Part shown: one piece after another, positions 25,703 through 33,466 of the stretch
How the letters are laid out: each line of letters begins with the position of its first letter
How positions within the stretch are numbered: position 1 is the stretch's first letter
Origin: Nitriliruptoria bacterium
GTDB lineage: Bacteria; Actinomycetota; Nitriliruptoria; Euzebyales; Egibacteraceae
DNA: 33,690 nt
Assembly (NCBI GenBank): GCA_003550425.1
Contig: PUKE01000017.1
Location: forward strand, 1 to 33,690
Reading direction: 5' to 3'
Notes under the pieces: model-generated
What the model was told of the DNA's origin: nothing
The model's input: the letters and a program-made list of their open reading frames with translations, nothing else
Databases searched by the model: none
Made by a program: the position numbers and the translations under genes

Positions 25703-26896
25703 CTAGAAGAAGTCCGCCAGCGTGGGCTGCGGGCCCGCGAACGCGGCGGTCAGGGCGGCCAGCGCGCCGGCATCACCCGACGCTCGACCCGCCAGCGCCA
25801 GCTGCTCGGCGGTGCGGTGCCCGGTCAGCAGCGGCCCCACCGCGGTGGCATCCAGGCGCGCGGTCGCGAGGACGTCGTCGTCGTTGGCGAGCGGCTCGAG
25901 GGACCCGTGGCCATCGGCGACCGACAGCCGCCAGGGGCCGCGAGCGTCGGGCAGCTCGGGGTCGTCGATGCGCAGCGCCACGCTGGCGCGCACCGCCGCG
26001 GGGAACCCGCGCGCGGCGATCGCGGTCGGCAGGTCCAGGCCACGCGCCATCCAGTGGAAGTGCCCGGTCAGCGCGAGGTCCTGCTCGGGCAGCACCAGTG
26101 ACCAGGGGTGGGGGATCGGGCCGCGCAGCACCGCGTCAGCGGCCGTGGTCCCATGGCCGCCCACGAACGCGACCAGGGCCCGCAGCCCCTCCGGCGACGT
26201 CGCGGCCCAGTCGCGGATGCGCAGCCGGTAGCGCCAGTCGCCCGTGATGCTCTCGTGGTCGACCAGCGCGTAGGCGTCGAGCCCGTCGTCGCCATCGTGG
26301 CCCCAGGCGAAGCGGGCGTCCTCCAGCCGTGACCAGGCGCTCTCCTCGCGAGCCTCCAGGCACGGCTGGCCGGCGGCGAAGCGCGCGTGGCAGGCGCGCA
26401 CCGCCGCGCGGTCGGCGGGCTCGCGCAGGTCGAGACGCCGCACCCTGGGCCCGCGCCCCGCCACGCGGGCGGAGCGGCACTCCAGGCGCCACCACGCGAA
26501 CGCCCCGGCCTGCTCCCAGCCCAGCGCCCGGTACATCCCGTCCAGCGCGGGGAACAGCAGCGACAGGCCGAGCCCCTCGCGGGCGCCCTCGGCGATCACG
26601 TGGCGCATCAGCGCGCTGCCGGCGCCGCGACCCCGATCCTCGGGGGCCACCGCGACGCTGGCCACGTGCTGGCAGGGCACCCGCTGCCCGCCGATCCAGT
26701 GGTCGGCGGGCCACACGGCGCCGTGGGCCAGGACGCGGCCGTCGGACTCCACCCCGACCAGGGCGCCGTGGTCGACCCGCTCGCGCAGGCGCTCGTTCAG
26801 CGTGTCCTCGCCGCGCGGGGTGCCGAAGGCGGCGACGGCCCGCTCGACGGCGTCGGGCAGGTCCGCGCCGGTCAGCCGCCGGTAGGTCAGGGTCAT
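25703..26896 (-). CDS. Eis-like GNAT acetyltransferase with sterol-carrier-like domain
   Basis: 397-residue protein matching the Eis family in length and layout: an N-terminal GNAT domain with the acetyl-CoA loop VASVAVAPEDRGRGAGSALM, a Tyr in DGMYRALGWE at the place of the family's general acid, a second degenerate GNAT domain and a C-terminal SCP2-like domain. It ends in ADFF. In Mycobacterium tuberculosis Eis the carboxylate of the terminal Phe acts as base, and a terminal Phe is conserved here. Eis proteins acetylate aminoglycosides and Lys or polyamine substrates; the native substrate here is unknown. The frame is open to 27346, but ATG 26896 has GGGAG seven bases upstream and gives MTLTYRRLTGADL. 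Convergent with asd, 20 bases apart. Confidence 0.9.
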   Translation of the reverse strand: MTLTYRRLTGADLPDAVERAVAAFGTPRGEDTLNERLRERVDHGALVGVESDGRVLAHGAVWPADHWIGGQRVPCQHVASVAVAPEDRGRGAGSALMRHVIAEGAREGLGLSLLFPALDGMYRALGWEQAGAFAWWRLECRSARVAGRGPRVRRLDLREPADRAAVRACHARFAAGQPCLEAREESAWSRLEDARFAWGHDGDDGLDAYALVDHESITGDWRYRLRIRDWAATSPEGLRALVAFVGGHGTTAADAVLRGPIPHPWSLVLPEQDLALTGHFHWMARGLDLPTAIAARGFPAAVRASVALRIDDPELPDARGPWRLSVADGHGSLEPLANDDDVLATARLDATAVGPLLTGHRTAEQLALAGRASGDAGALAALTAAFAGPQPTLADFF

Positions 26897-26939
26897 GCTC
26901 GGGCTCCCGCGTCGGTGGTGTGCCCGCCGGGGCTGGCGC

Positions 26940-27230
26940 TCATCGGTCCTGGGCGCACGCGCACGGCAGCGACCCGCAGCGGGGGCAGCCCTCGGCGTAG
27001 CGCGCCGCCGCGGCGGCGAGGTCCACGTCGGCCTGCTCGGCGAGGGAGGCCAGCCAGGCGAGCACGTCGGCCATCTCGCGCTCGCGGTCCTCGTGGTCGC
27101 CGCGGAACAGCGCGCGGCTGAGCTCGCCGCACTCCTCGACGAACCAGGCGAACGTGCGCGCCTGCCCGCGGGCGGCATCGCGCTCGCCGTACAGGTCGGC
27201 CATCTGACGCTGGAAGTCTCGCAGGTGCAT
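26940..27230 (-). CDS. MazG-like nucleotide pyrophosphohydrolase with Cys-rich tail
   Basis: 96-residue all-alpha NTP pyrophosphohydrolase of the MazG-like type, which hydrolyses nucleoside triphosphates to monophosphates and PPi for nucleotide-pool cleaning. The metal-binding signature is AWFVEECGELSRALF (ExxE) and REMADVLAWLASLAE (ExxD). The C-terminus is CPRCGSLPCAC (C-x2-C-x4-C-x-C), a likely zinc knuckle. I recall similar Cys tails on some archaeal MazG-like proteins. ATG 27230 lacks a clear ribosome binding site, though a hairpin and tRNA-Pro lie just upstream. It lies 43 bases before the Eis-like gene, so the two may be co-transcribed. Confidence 0.88.
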   Translation of the reverse strand: MHLRDFQRQMADLYGERDAARGQARTFAWFVEECGELSRALFRGDHEDREREMADVLAWLASLAEQADVDLAAAAARYAEGCPRCGSLPCACAQDR

Positions 27231-27252
27231 GAGCGCGCAGTCTGACGTGCGA

Positions 27253-27278
27253 GGGCCCCGCCGGCACCGGCGGGGCCC
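27253..27278 (-). terminator. terminator of tRNA-Pro
   Basis: GGGCCCCGCCGG pairs with CCGGCGGGGCCC, a perfect 12-bp stem with a two-base loop, nine bases beyond the tRNA-Pro 3' end on the minus strand and before the MazG-like gene. No T-run. Confidence 0.7.
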
Positions 27279-27287
27279 ATCGAGGAG

Positions 27288-27362
27288 TCGGGATGCCCGG
27301 ATTTGAACCGGGGACCTCCACGTCCCGAACGTGGCGCGCTAACCAAGCTGCGCTACATCCCG
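27288..27362 (-). tRNA. tRNA-Pro(CGG)
   Basis: On the minus strand the acceptor CGGGATG pairs with CATCCCG, discriminator A. The D arm is GCGC AGCTTGGTTA GCGC, the anticodon arm CCACG, loop TTCGGGA, CGTGG gives anticodon CGG (reads CCG), and the T arm is CCCGG TTCAAAT CCGGG. Unlike both serine tRNAs here, CCA is not encoded. A -10-like TACACT lies about 30 bases upstream. Confidence 0.97.
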
Positions 27363-27392
27363 ATCGCATCGCGCCGTGGCGATGCTGGCGTG

Positions 27393-27398
27393 AGTGTA
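27393..27398 (-). promoter_or_regulatory. -10 box of tRNA-Pro
   Basis: TACACT on the minus strand (27398-27393) fits TAnnnT and lies 30 bases before the tRNA-Pro 5' end, in the 55-base gap after the metallophosphoesterase gene. Confidence 0.35.
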
Positions 27399-27417
27399 GG
27401 TGCGCGGGCACCGCCCC

Positions 27418-28359
27418 TCAATGCGCGGCCGGGACCACCTCGAGCAGCGTGGCCTCGGGGCGGCAGGCGAAGCGCATCGGCCCCGACGCCGACACCCCCA
27501 GGCCCGCCGACACGTGCAGCCACGGCCCCTCGGGCGAGGCGCGGGACAGGCCGCGCGCCTGTCGTCGGGGGAGGTCGCAGTTGGTGGTCAGCGCGCCCAC
27601 GCCCGGCACCCGCACCTGCCCGCCGTGGGTGTGCCCAGCCAGGATCAGCTCCGCGCCGTCGGCGGCCAGCGCCGCCAGCGCGCGCTGGTAGGGGGCGTGG
27701 ACGAGCCCCAGTCGCAGCACCGGCGCCGGGACGCCGGGCTCGGGGGCGCTCGGGCGCGGTCCCAGCCGCATGGGACGGTCGCGGCCGATGTGGGGGTCGC
27801 CCAGCGCGGCCACCGCCACGGGCCCAGCGGCGGTCGTCACCGTGGTGCGCGCGTTCTCGAGGACCTGCCAGCCGCGCTCGGTGAGGGCTCGCACCAGCCG
27901 GTCGGTGTCCAGCGGCGGCCCGAGGACGCGCTCGCGCCGGGTGCGCAGGTAGCGCAGCGGGTTGCTCGGGGTGGGCCCGTAGGCGTCGTTGGAGCCGAGC
28001 ACCACCAGGCCCGGGACGCCGCGTCGCTCACCGAGCGCCCGGGCGACCGCCGGGATCCCGGCGGCGCCGCCGAGGAGGTCGCCGGTGGCCACGACCAGGT
28101 CGGGCTCTGCGTCCAGGGCGCGGGCCAGGAAGGCCTCCACCCGTGGGGAGGGCGTGGCGAGGTGCAGGTCCGAGACGTGCAGCACCCGCAGGGCGGGCCT
28201 CGTCGAGGATCGATCCGCTGGGGGCAGGGGGACGGTGACGCGGCGCAGGACCGGCCACCGGGGCTCCACGCCGATCGCCCATCCGGCGGCCAGCCCTCCG
28301 AGGGCCAGCGCGCCCACCGCGAGCGATGCCGCGGATCGGGCGGCCGGCGGCCGCCTCAC
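27418..28359 (-). CDS. membrane-anchored metallophosphoesterase
   Basis: 313-residue calcineurin-like phosphoesterase of the YkuE/YaeI type. An N-terminal hydrophobic helix (about residues 10-28) anchors it. Metal-ligand motifs in order are VSDLHLA (DxH), ATGDLLGG (GD), VLGSNDAYG (GSND in place of GNHD, usual in actinobacterial members), a His in LGLVHAPYQ and GHTHGGQVRVP. YkuE-type enzymes act at the outer membrane face, possibly on lipid or nucleotide substrates; the substrate here is unknown. GTG 28359 overlaps the PBP stop as GTGA, so the two are coupled, which supports a cell-envelope role. In M. tuberculosis a phosphoesterase gene also follows ponA2, as I recall. Confidence 0.9.
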   Translation of the reverse strand: MRRPPAARSAASLAVGALALGGLAAGWAIGVEPRWPVLRRVTVPLPPADRSSTRPALRVLHVSDLHLATPSPRVEAFLARALDAEPDLVVATGDLLGGAAGIPAVARALGERRGVPGLVVLGSNDAYGPTPSNPLRYLRTRRERVLGPPLDTDRLVRALTERGWQVLENARTTVTTAAGPVAVAALGDPHIGRDRPMRLGPRPSAPEPGVPAPVLRLGLVHAPYQRALAALAADGAELILAGHTHGGQVRVPGVGALTTNCDLPRRQARGLSRASPEGPWLHVSAGLGVSASGPMRFACRPEATLLEVVPAAH

Positions 28360-31064
28360 GAGTCGTCCTGCTCCTCGCCGTCCTCGCCGTCCTCGCCGTC
28401 GCCGTTGCCGCCGTTGGCCCCGTTCACGCCGTCGTCGCCGTCGCCGTTGCCGCCGTTGCCGTCGCCCTCGTCGTCGCCGTCGGCGTCCTCGTCGTCCGGC
28501 TCGCCCTCGTCCTCGGGAGGCTCGTCGTCCTCCTCGGCGTCGTCCTCGTCGTCGCCGAACAGCTCGTCGAACAGGTCCTCGAGGCCCTCCGGCGGGTCGT
28601 CGCCGAAGGCGTCGCGCAGGGTGCTCTCGTCGAACTCCTCGGGGGGAGCGCCGATGTCGAGGGTCACGGCATCGCCGTCCTCCACGACCGTGCCGGCCGA
28701 GGGCGACTGCCCCGTCACCGTGCCGACCTCGTCGTCGGAGGCCGCGGGGACCTCGCTGGTCGAGACCGACAGGTCCACGCCGACGTCGTCGGCGAACCCT
28801 TGGAGGGCGTCGAGGGCCTCGTCCTCGGTCAGGCCGAGCAGGTCGGGCAGCCCGGGCTCGGTGCCGGTGCCGTCGGACACCTCCAGGCTGACCAGCGAGC
28901 CCTCCTCGAGGGTCGTCCCGCCCTCGGGGCTCTGGTCGACGACCTCGCCCTCGGGGCGCCAGTCCTCCACGGTCTCGGTGCTCGCGGCGAAGTCGGCGTC
29001 CTCGAGGATCTCGACGGCGTCGTCCTCCTGCTCGCCGACCACGCCGGGGACCTCGGTCTCGGGCAGCGCCGGCGGGTCGGGGAAGTCCTCGGGCTCGAGG
29101 TCGAGCAGGTCGACGGCGTCGCTCATGAACGACGACCACACCGTGGTCGGCACGCACCCGCCCGTCACGCGGCCATTGCAGGCTGGGTGGGTCAGCGTGT
29201 CCTCTCGGCTGGTATTGCCCATCCACATCGCGGCCGACAGCTGGGGCACGTAGCCCACGAACCAGGCATCGCCGTACTCCTGCGAGGTCCCGGTCTTGCC
29301 GGCCGCCGGTCGCCCGATCTGCGCGGTCGGGGCGGCGGTGCCCTCCTCGATCGGGCCGCGCAGCAGCTCGGTGACCTGGTTGGCGACGTCGGGCTCGAGG
29401 GCCTGCCCGCAGTCCTGGTCGGTGTTGTCGATGATCGCGTCGCCGTTGCGGTCGCGGACCTCGGCGATCACGTGGGGCTCGCAGCGCTCCCCCTCCTGGG
29501 CGAAGGCGCCGAACGCGGCGGCCATCTCGGCCACGCCCTGGTCCTCGGTGCCCAGGATCTGGGCGCAGCCGGCATCCTGTCGCTGCCGCAGGCCTAGGCG
29601 CTCGCTGACGTCGCGCACGGGGTCCATGCCGACATGCTGGTCGAGGAGCTCGGCGAAGTAGGTGTTGCTCGAGATCGTGGTGGCCTCGAACATGTCGAGC
29701 TCGCCACCAGTGGCGTGAGCGAAGTTGGTGGCCGACCACTCCTGGCCAGGCTCGTCGCACAGGTCCTCGGGCTCGTACTCCGTGGCCGTGTCCATGGCCA
29801 GCGACGGGGGCAGCCCCTCCTCCAGGGCGGCGGCCAGCCCGACCGCCTTGAACGACGACCCGGTCTCGCGCCCCTCGTTGACCAGCTCCTGCGCGGTCAG
29901 GGGGCTCCCGAAGTCGTCGCGGAAGTCCTCGTAGTCGTGGGGGCCGTGCGCGGCGGCGTAGACCTCGCCGGTGCGAGGGTCGACCGCGGACAGCGCGCCG
30001 TGGGGCGTGTCGTCGGCGAGCAGGTGCTCGGCGATGGCGTCCTCGGCCAGCTCCTGGACGTCCTGGTCGATGGTCAGGCGGACCTCGAGGCCGCCGGTGG
30101 CCAGGGTGTTGAACCGCTCCTCGGGGGTGTTGCCGAGCGCGCCCTCGCCCTCGAGGACCTCGATCGCGAGGTCGACGAGGAGGTCGCCGCTGCCGTCGGC
30201 CGCGTCGCGCTCGCGGACGTCGAGGTCGAGGTCGTCGTCGGCGAGCGCGCGCGCCTCGCCCTCGTCGAGGTAGCCCTGATCGGCCATCTGCGCCAGGACC
30301 ACCGCGCGTCGCTGCAGCGCGGCGTCCTCGTTGGTCAGCGGGTTGTTGCGCTCCGGGGCGCGCAGCATCCCGGCGAGCAGGGCGCCCTGCTCGGGCTCGA
30401 GCTCGCTGACGTCGGCGTCCCAGTAGAACTCGGCGGCGGTGCCCACCCCGTAGACGCCGTTGCCGAAGTACGCCGTGTTCAGGTACTGCTCGAGGATGTC
30501 GTCCTTGGACATCCGCTCCTCGAGCTGCACGGCGTAGGCGGCCTCCTGGATCTTGCGGCGCAGCGTCTGCTCGGCCTGCTCGCCGCGCTCGGTCAGCACG
30601 GTGTTCTTGACCAGCTGCTGGGTGATGGTCGACGCGCCCGCCGTGATCCCCCCGGCCCGGACGTTGTCCCAGCCCGCACGAGCGATGGCGCCCCAGCTGA
30701 CCCCGTCGTGCTCGTAGAACTCGCGGTCCTCGGTGGCCACGACCGCGTGCTGGACCTCCTCGGGCACGTCCTCGAGCTCGACCAGGATGCGGTTCTCGTC
30801 GCGGACGAGCGCCAGCGTCTCGCCGTCGCGGTCGGTGATGCGGCTGCGCACGGCGAGGTCGCGCAGGTCGTCGGGCAGGGGCTCGAAGCCCATGAGATGC
30901 TCCGACACCGCGCGCACCCCCCAGTTCGCGAGCGCCGCGGTGGGGGCGAACGTCGCCGCGAGCAGCAGTGCTGCCGCCGTCGCCAGCAGCGGGATGCCCA
31001 GCAGGATCAGGAGGCGACGCCCACGGCGCCGCCGCGGGCGGGGACGATCGGCTGCGGAGGACAC
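28356..31064 (-). CDS. bifunctional class A penicillin-binding protein with PASTA domains
   Basis: 902-residue PonA2-like peptidoglycan synthase. A short Arg-rich cytosolic tail precedes one membrane helix (about 18-40). The GT51 glycosyltransferase has the catalytic Glu112 in ATEDREFYEHDG and GASTITQQLVKN, with LEQYLNTAYFGNGVYG further on. The transpeptidase has Ser403 in SSFK (403-406), an SSN motif and KTG at 590-592. Two PASTA domains follow (LPETEVPGVVG...; PGLPDLLGLTEDEAL...), then a roughly 90-residue tail that is almost wholly Asp, Glu, Gly and Asn. GTG 31064 lacks a strong ribosome binding site; TACCCT at 31111-31106 is a likely -10 box. It follows the ArsA-like pair and is coupled to the phosphoesterase. 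Confidence 0.95.
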   Translation of the reverse strand: MSSAADRPRPRRRRGRRLLILLGIPLLATAAALLLAATFAPTAALANWGVRAVSEHLMGFEPLPDDLRDLAVRSRITDRDGETLALVRDENRILVELEDVPEEVQHAVVATEDREFYEHDGVSWGAIARAGWDNVRAGGITAGASTITQQLVKNTVLTERGEQAEQTLRRKIQEAAYAVQLEERMSKDDILEQYLNTAYFGNGVYGVGTAAEFYWDADVSELEPEQGALLAGMLRAPERNNPLTNEDAALQRRAVVLAQMADQGYLDEGEARALADDDLDLDVRERDAADGSGDLLVDLAIEVLEGEGALGNTPEERFNTLATGGLEVRLTIDQDVQELAEDAIAEHLLADDTPHGALSAVDPRTGEVYAAAHGPHDYEDFRDDFGSPLTAQELVNEGRETGSSFKAVGLAAALEEGLPPSLAMDTATEYEPEDLCDEPGQEWSATNFAHATGGELDMFEATTISSNTYFAELLDQHVGMDPVRDVSERLGLRQRQDAGCAQILGTEDQGVAEMAAAFGAFAQEGERCEPHVIAEVRDRNGDAIIDNTDQDCGQALEPDVANQVTELLRGPIEEGTAAPTAQIGRPAAGKTGTSQEYGDAWFVGYVPQLSAAMWMGNTSREDTLTHPACNGRVTGGCVPTTVWSSFMSDAVDLLDLEPEDFPDPPALPETEVPGVVGEQEDDAVEILEDADFAASTETVEDWRPEGEVVDQSPEGGTTLEEGSLVSLEVSDGTGTEPGLPDLLGLTEDEALDALQGFADDVGVDLSVSTSEVPAASDDEVGTVTGQSPSAGTVVEDGDAVTLDIGAPPEEFDESTLRDAFGDDPPEGLEDLFDELFGDDEDDAEEDDEPPEDEGEPDDEDADGDDEGDGNGGNGDGDDGVNGANGGNGDGEDGEDGEEQDDS

Positions 31065-31105
31065 GATGACTCGACTCGTCAGGGTGACGTCGGCTCGGGG
31101 TGCTC

Positions 31106-31111
31106 AGGGTA
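31106..31111 (-). promoter_or_regulatory. -10 box of the PBP gene
   Basis: TACCCT on the minus strand (31111-31106) fits TAnnnT, about 42 bases before the GTG of the PBP gene, in the 165-base gap after the ArsA-like gene. Confidence 0.35.
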
Positions 31112-31166
31112 GCCGCCCCTGCACCCCCGGTCGGGTCGGGTCCCTCCGACGAAAGGGCGGGGTGGC

Positions 31167-31200
31167 GCCACGGCGACCGCCAGGAGCCCGTCGCCGTGGC
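31167..31200 (-). terminator. hairpin downstream of the ArsA-like pair
   Basis: GCCACGGCGAC (31167-31177) pairs perfectly with GTCGCCGTGGC (31190-31200) around a 12-base loop, 29 bases past the stop of the second ArsA-like gene on the minus strand. Confidence 0.45.
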
Positions 31201-31227
31201 CGCTGGTGTGGTGGGCCGCTGGTGTGG
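31198..31227. repeat. 16-bp period tandem duplication
   Basis: GGCCGCTGGTGTGG occurs at 31198-31211 and 31214-31227, separated by TG, directly after the stop codon of the second ArsA-like gene (minus strand). Confidence 0.8.
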
Positions 31228-31229
31228 CG

Positions 31230-32462
31230 CTATGCCCTCGCGTCGGGCGGGTCGTCGCCGTGCAGGCGCGCGCCGACCTCGCCGAGCGCCTCGAGGTCGT
31301 GGACCTCCGGGCGCAGCCGCGGGACCTCCACGAGCCGCCCGGGCGTGGTCCCCTGGAGGGCGGCGGCGACGTCGCGTCGCTCGCGGGCGGCGAGCTCCCA
31401 CCGGTCGGCGTGCAGCTCGAGGAGGGCCGCCACCGCGCGGTCCTCGGCGTCGCCGGTCGTCAGCCTCCCGGCCGCGGCGCGCGCCGCCTCCGGCGTCAGG
31501 TCCGCGAGCGCCGGGTCGGGCGGCGGCGTCAGCCGGTTGATCACCAGGCCCGCGGTGGGCATCCCGTCCTGCTCGAGGCGGTGGAGGAAGTAGCGCGCCT
31601 CGCGCAGCGCCGGCGGCTCAGGGCTGGCGACCACCACGAAGGCCGACCCCTGGCTCGCGAGCAGCCGGTACACCTCCCCGGCGCGCTCCTTGAAGCCCTC
31701 GTACATGCCCTCGAAGGACTGGAAGAAGTCCCCGAGGTCCTCGAGCACCCCGGCGCCGGTGATGCGGCTGGCCGCCCGCATGAACAGCCCCGAGCCCCAG
31801 CCCACGGCGCGGCCCACCTGCTTGCCGGCGCGCATGCCCGGGGCGAGGAACATCCGCAGGAACCGCCCCTCGAGGAAGTCGGTCAGGCGCCGCGGCGCGT
31901 CCAGGAAGTCCAGCGCGCTGCGCGTGGGCGGGGTGTCGATCACGATGCAGTCGTAGCGGCCGTGCTCGTGCAGCTCGTAGAGCTTCTCCATGGCCATGTA
32001 CTCCTGGGTCCCGGCCAGGGAGCTCGCGAGCTGCTGGTAGAAGCGGTTGGCCTTGATGCGCTCGGCGCGCTCGGGATCGGGGGCGTGGCGGTCGATGAGC
32101 CCGTCGAAGGTCCGCCGCATGTCGAGCATCATCGCGTCCAGGCCGGTCGCGCCCGGCACGGCGCGGGCCTCCTCGGACATCGCATCCAGCCCCAGCGACT
32201 GGGCCAGGCGCCGGGCCGGGTCGATGGTGAGCACCACCGTCTTGCGCCCTCGCGCCGCCGCGCCCAGCGCCAGGGACGCGGCCATCGTGGTCTTGCCGAC
32301 CCCGCCAGCGCCGGTGCACACGATGATCGAGGCCTGCGCGACCACCTCGGACAGGTCCCCGTCGTGCCACCGCGCCAGCGGGTCGCTGGCGCCGGGCGCG
32401 CTGCCGCGCGCCGCCTCGCTGCCGCGCGCCGCCTCGCTGCCGCGCGCCGCCGGCGGGCTCAT
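31230..32462 (-). CDS. ArsA/GET3-like ATPase, second of a pair
   Basis: 410-residue SIMIBI-class ATPase. The deviant Walker A is GAGGVGKTT (51-59), with switch motifs VVLTIDPARRLAQSL and CIVIDTPPTRSALDFL. The central helical region (LTDFLEGRFLRMFLAPG...) and VVASPEPPALREARYFL are typical of actinobacterial ArsA-like proteins (Rv3680/BagB type). No arsenite-binding Cys triad is seen, so arsenic transport is unlikely. The first 25 residues contain a short Ala-Arg-Gly-Ser-Glu-Ala repeat encoded by an 18-bp DNA repeat. ATG 32462 overlaps the stop of the first ATPase (ATGA). The two probably form a heterodimer, as proposed for the mycobacterial pair. Confidence 0.92.
   Translation of the reverse strand: MSPPAARGSEAARGSEAARGSAPGASDPLARWHDGDLSEVVAQASIIVCTGAGGVGKTTMAASLALGAAARGRKTVVLTIDPARRLAQSLGLDAMSEEARAVPGATGLDAMMLDMRRTFDGLIDRHAPDPERAERIKANRFYQQLASSLAGTQEYMAMEKLYELHEHGRYDCIVIDTPPTRSALDFLDAPRRLTDFLEGRFLRMFLAPGMRAGKQVGRAVGWGSGLFMRAASRITGAGVLEDLGDFFQSFEGMYEGFKERAGEVYRLLASQGSAFVVVASPEPPALREARYFLHRLEQDGMPTAGLVINRLTPPPDPALADLTPEAARAAAGRLTTGDAEDRAVAALLELHADRWELAARERRDVAAALQGTTPGRLVEVPRLRPEVHDLEALGEVGARLHGDDPPDARA
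32399..32452. repeat. 18-bp tandem repeat, three units
   Basis: Three units of CGCTGCCGCGCGCCGCCT (the third differs in its last base) at 32399-32416, 32417-32434 and 32435-32452. They are in frame in the N-terminus of the second ArsA-like ATPase and encode a hexapeptide repeat. Confidence 0.9.
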
Positions 32463-33433
32463 GCCACGCGCTCCTCGATCGCGCGCGCGAGCGTGTCGAG
32501 CTCCTGGGGGCCGAAGCGGGTGCCGTAGCGCTCGGGCAGCTCCAGCAGCGGGACGTCCAGGTGCTCGTGCAAGCGCTCGCGCAGCTCGGCCTGCAGCGCC
32601 AGGCGCGCCCGATCGGCCTCGGCCTGTGCCAGCAGCAGCCGCGCGCCGTCGGGCTCCAGCGCCGCGCCGGCGCGCTGGGCGCGGTCGGCGACCGCCTGGG
32701 GCGACAGGCCCTCGACCAGGGCCGCGCGCGCCTCCGCATCGACGCGCTCGGGCAGCACCCGGTTGACCACGACCGGCCCGAGGGCCACGCCCAGCGCGCG
32801 GAGCGCCGCGGCGCCCTCCAGGGTCTCGGTGACCGGCAGGTCCTCGAGGACGGTCACCGGCACCGCGCAGGTGCGCTCGTGGTCGGTGACCATGTCGACG
32901 ACGCTGCGGGCCTGCTGGCGGATCGGCCCCATGGTGACCAGCTCCAGGGTGGCCTCGGGGGCGCGCAGGAACGCCACGACGCGCCCGGTGGGCGGCGCGT
33001 CGAGCACGATCAGGTCGTAGGTGAAGCGCCCGTCGGGCTCGCGGCGACGCTCCATCTCCTTGACCTTGCCGATCAGCAGCACGTCCTTGATGCCCGGCGC
33101 CGCGGTCGTGGCGAACTCCACCGCCGTGGACCCCACCACGAAGCGCGACAGCCGCTTGGCGCCATAGAACAGCTCCAGGTACTCCTGCAGGCTGTCCTCG
33201 GCATCGACCGACACGCCGAACAGCCCCGGGCGCACCTCCCGCTCCTCGAAGTCCCAGGGAGGGGTGTCGAACAGCGACGCGAAGGCCTGCCGGCCCTCCA
33301 CCTCGACCAGCGCGGTGCGTCGTCCCCCGCGCGCGCTGGCCAGCGCCAGCGCGGCGGCGGTCGTGGACTTGCCCACGCCGCCCTTGCCGGTCACGACCAG
33401 CAGGCGGTGGGAGAGCAGCGTGTCCAGGGTCAC
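32459..33433 (-). CDS. ArsA/GET3-like ATPase, first of a pair
   Basis: 324-residue ATPase related to Rv3679/BagA. The Walker A is GKGGVGKST (16-24), very near the N-terminus, followed by TALVEVEGRQAFASLFDTPP, LSRFVVGSTAVEFATTAAPGIKDVLLIGKV and switch II LIVLDAPPTGRVVAFL. The C-terminal helical part ends LDTLARAIEERVA. No metalloid-binding cysteines. GTG 33433 has GAGGA about nine bases upstream. First gene of the minus-strand run ArsA-like 1, ArsA-like 2, PBP, phosphoesterase. Its upstream region carries three tandem hairpins. Confidence 0.92.
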   Translation of the reverse strand: MTLDTLLSHRLLVVTGKGGVGKSTTAAALALASARGGRRTALVEVEGRQAFASLFDTPPWDFEEREVRPGLFGVSVDAEDSLQEYLELFYGAKRLSRFVVGSTAVEFATTAAPGIKDVLLIGKVKEMERRREPDGRFTYDLIVLDAPPTGRVVAFLRAPEATLELVTMGPIRQQARSVVDMVTDHERTCAVPVTVLEDLPVTETLEGAAALRALGVALGPVVVNRVLPERVDAEARAALVEGLSPQAVADRAQRAGAALEPDGARLLLAQAEADRARLALQAELRERLHEHLDVPLLELPERYGTRFGPQELDTLARAIEERVA

Positions 33434-33466
33434 CGGCGCGGTCCTCGTGAGCGGGGGCTCGTGGCG

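Noticed and set aside
28360-31401. upstream extension of the metallophosphoesterase frame
   Set aside because: It runs through the PBP gene out of frame. The GTGA overlap at 28359 and the family N-terminus mark the real start.
31230-33433. arsenite efflux (ArsA) system
   Set aside because: No metalloid-binding Cys triad is visible in either ATPase, and no arsB, arsR or arsD gene is nearby. The context is cell-wall synthesis.
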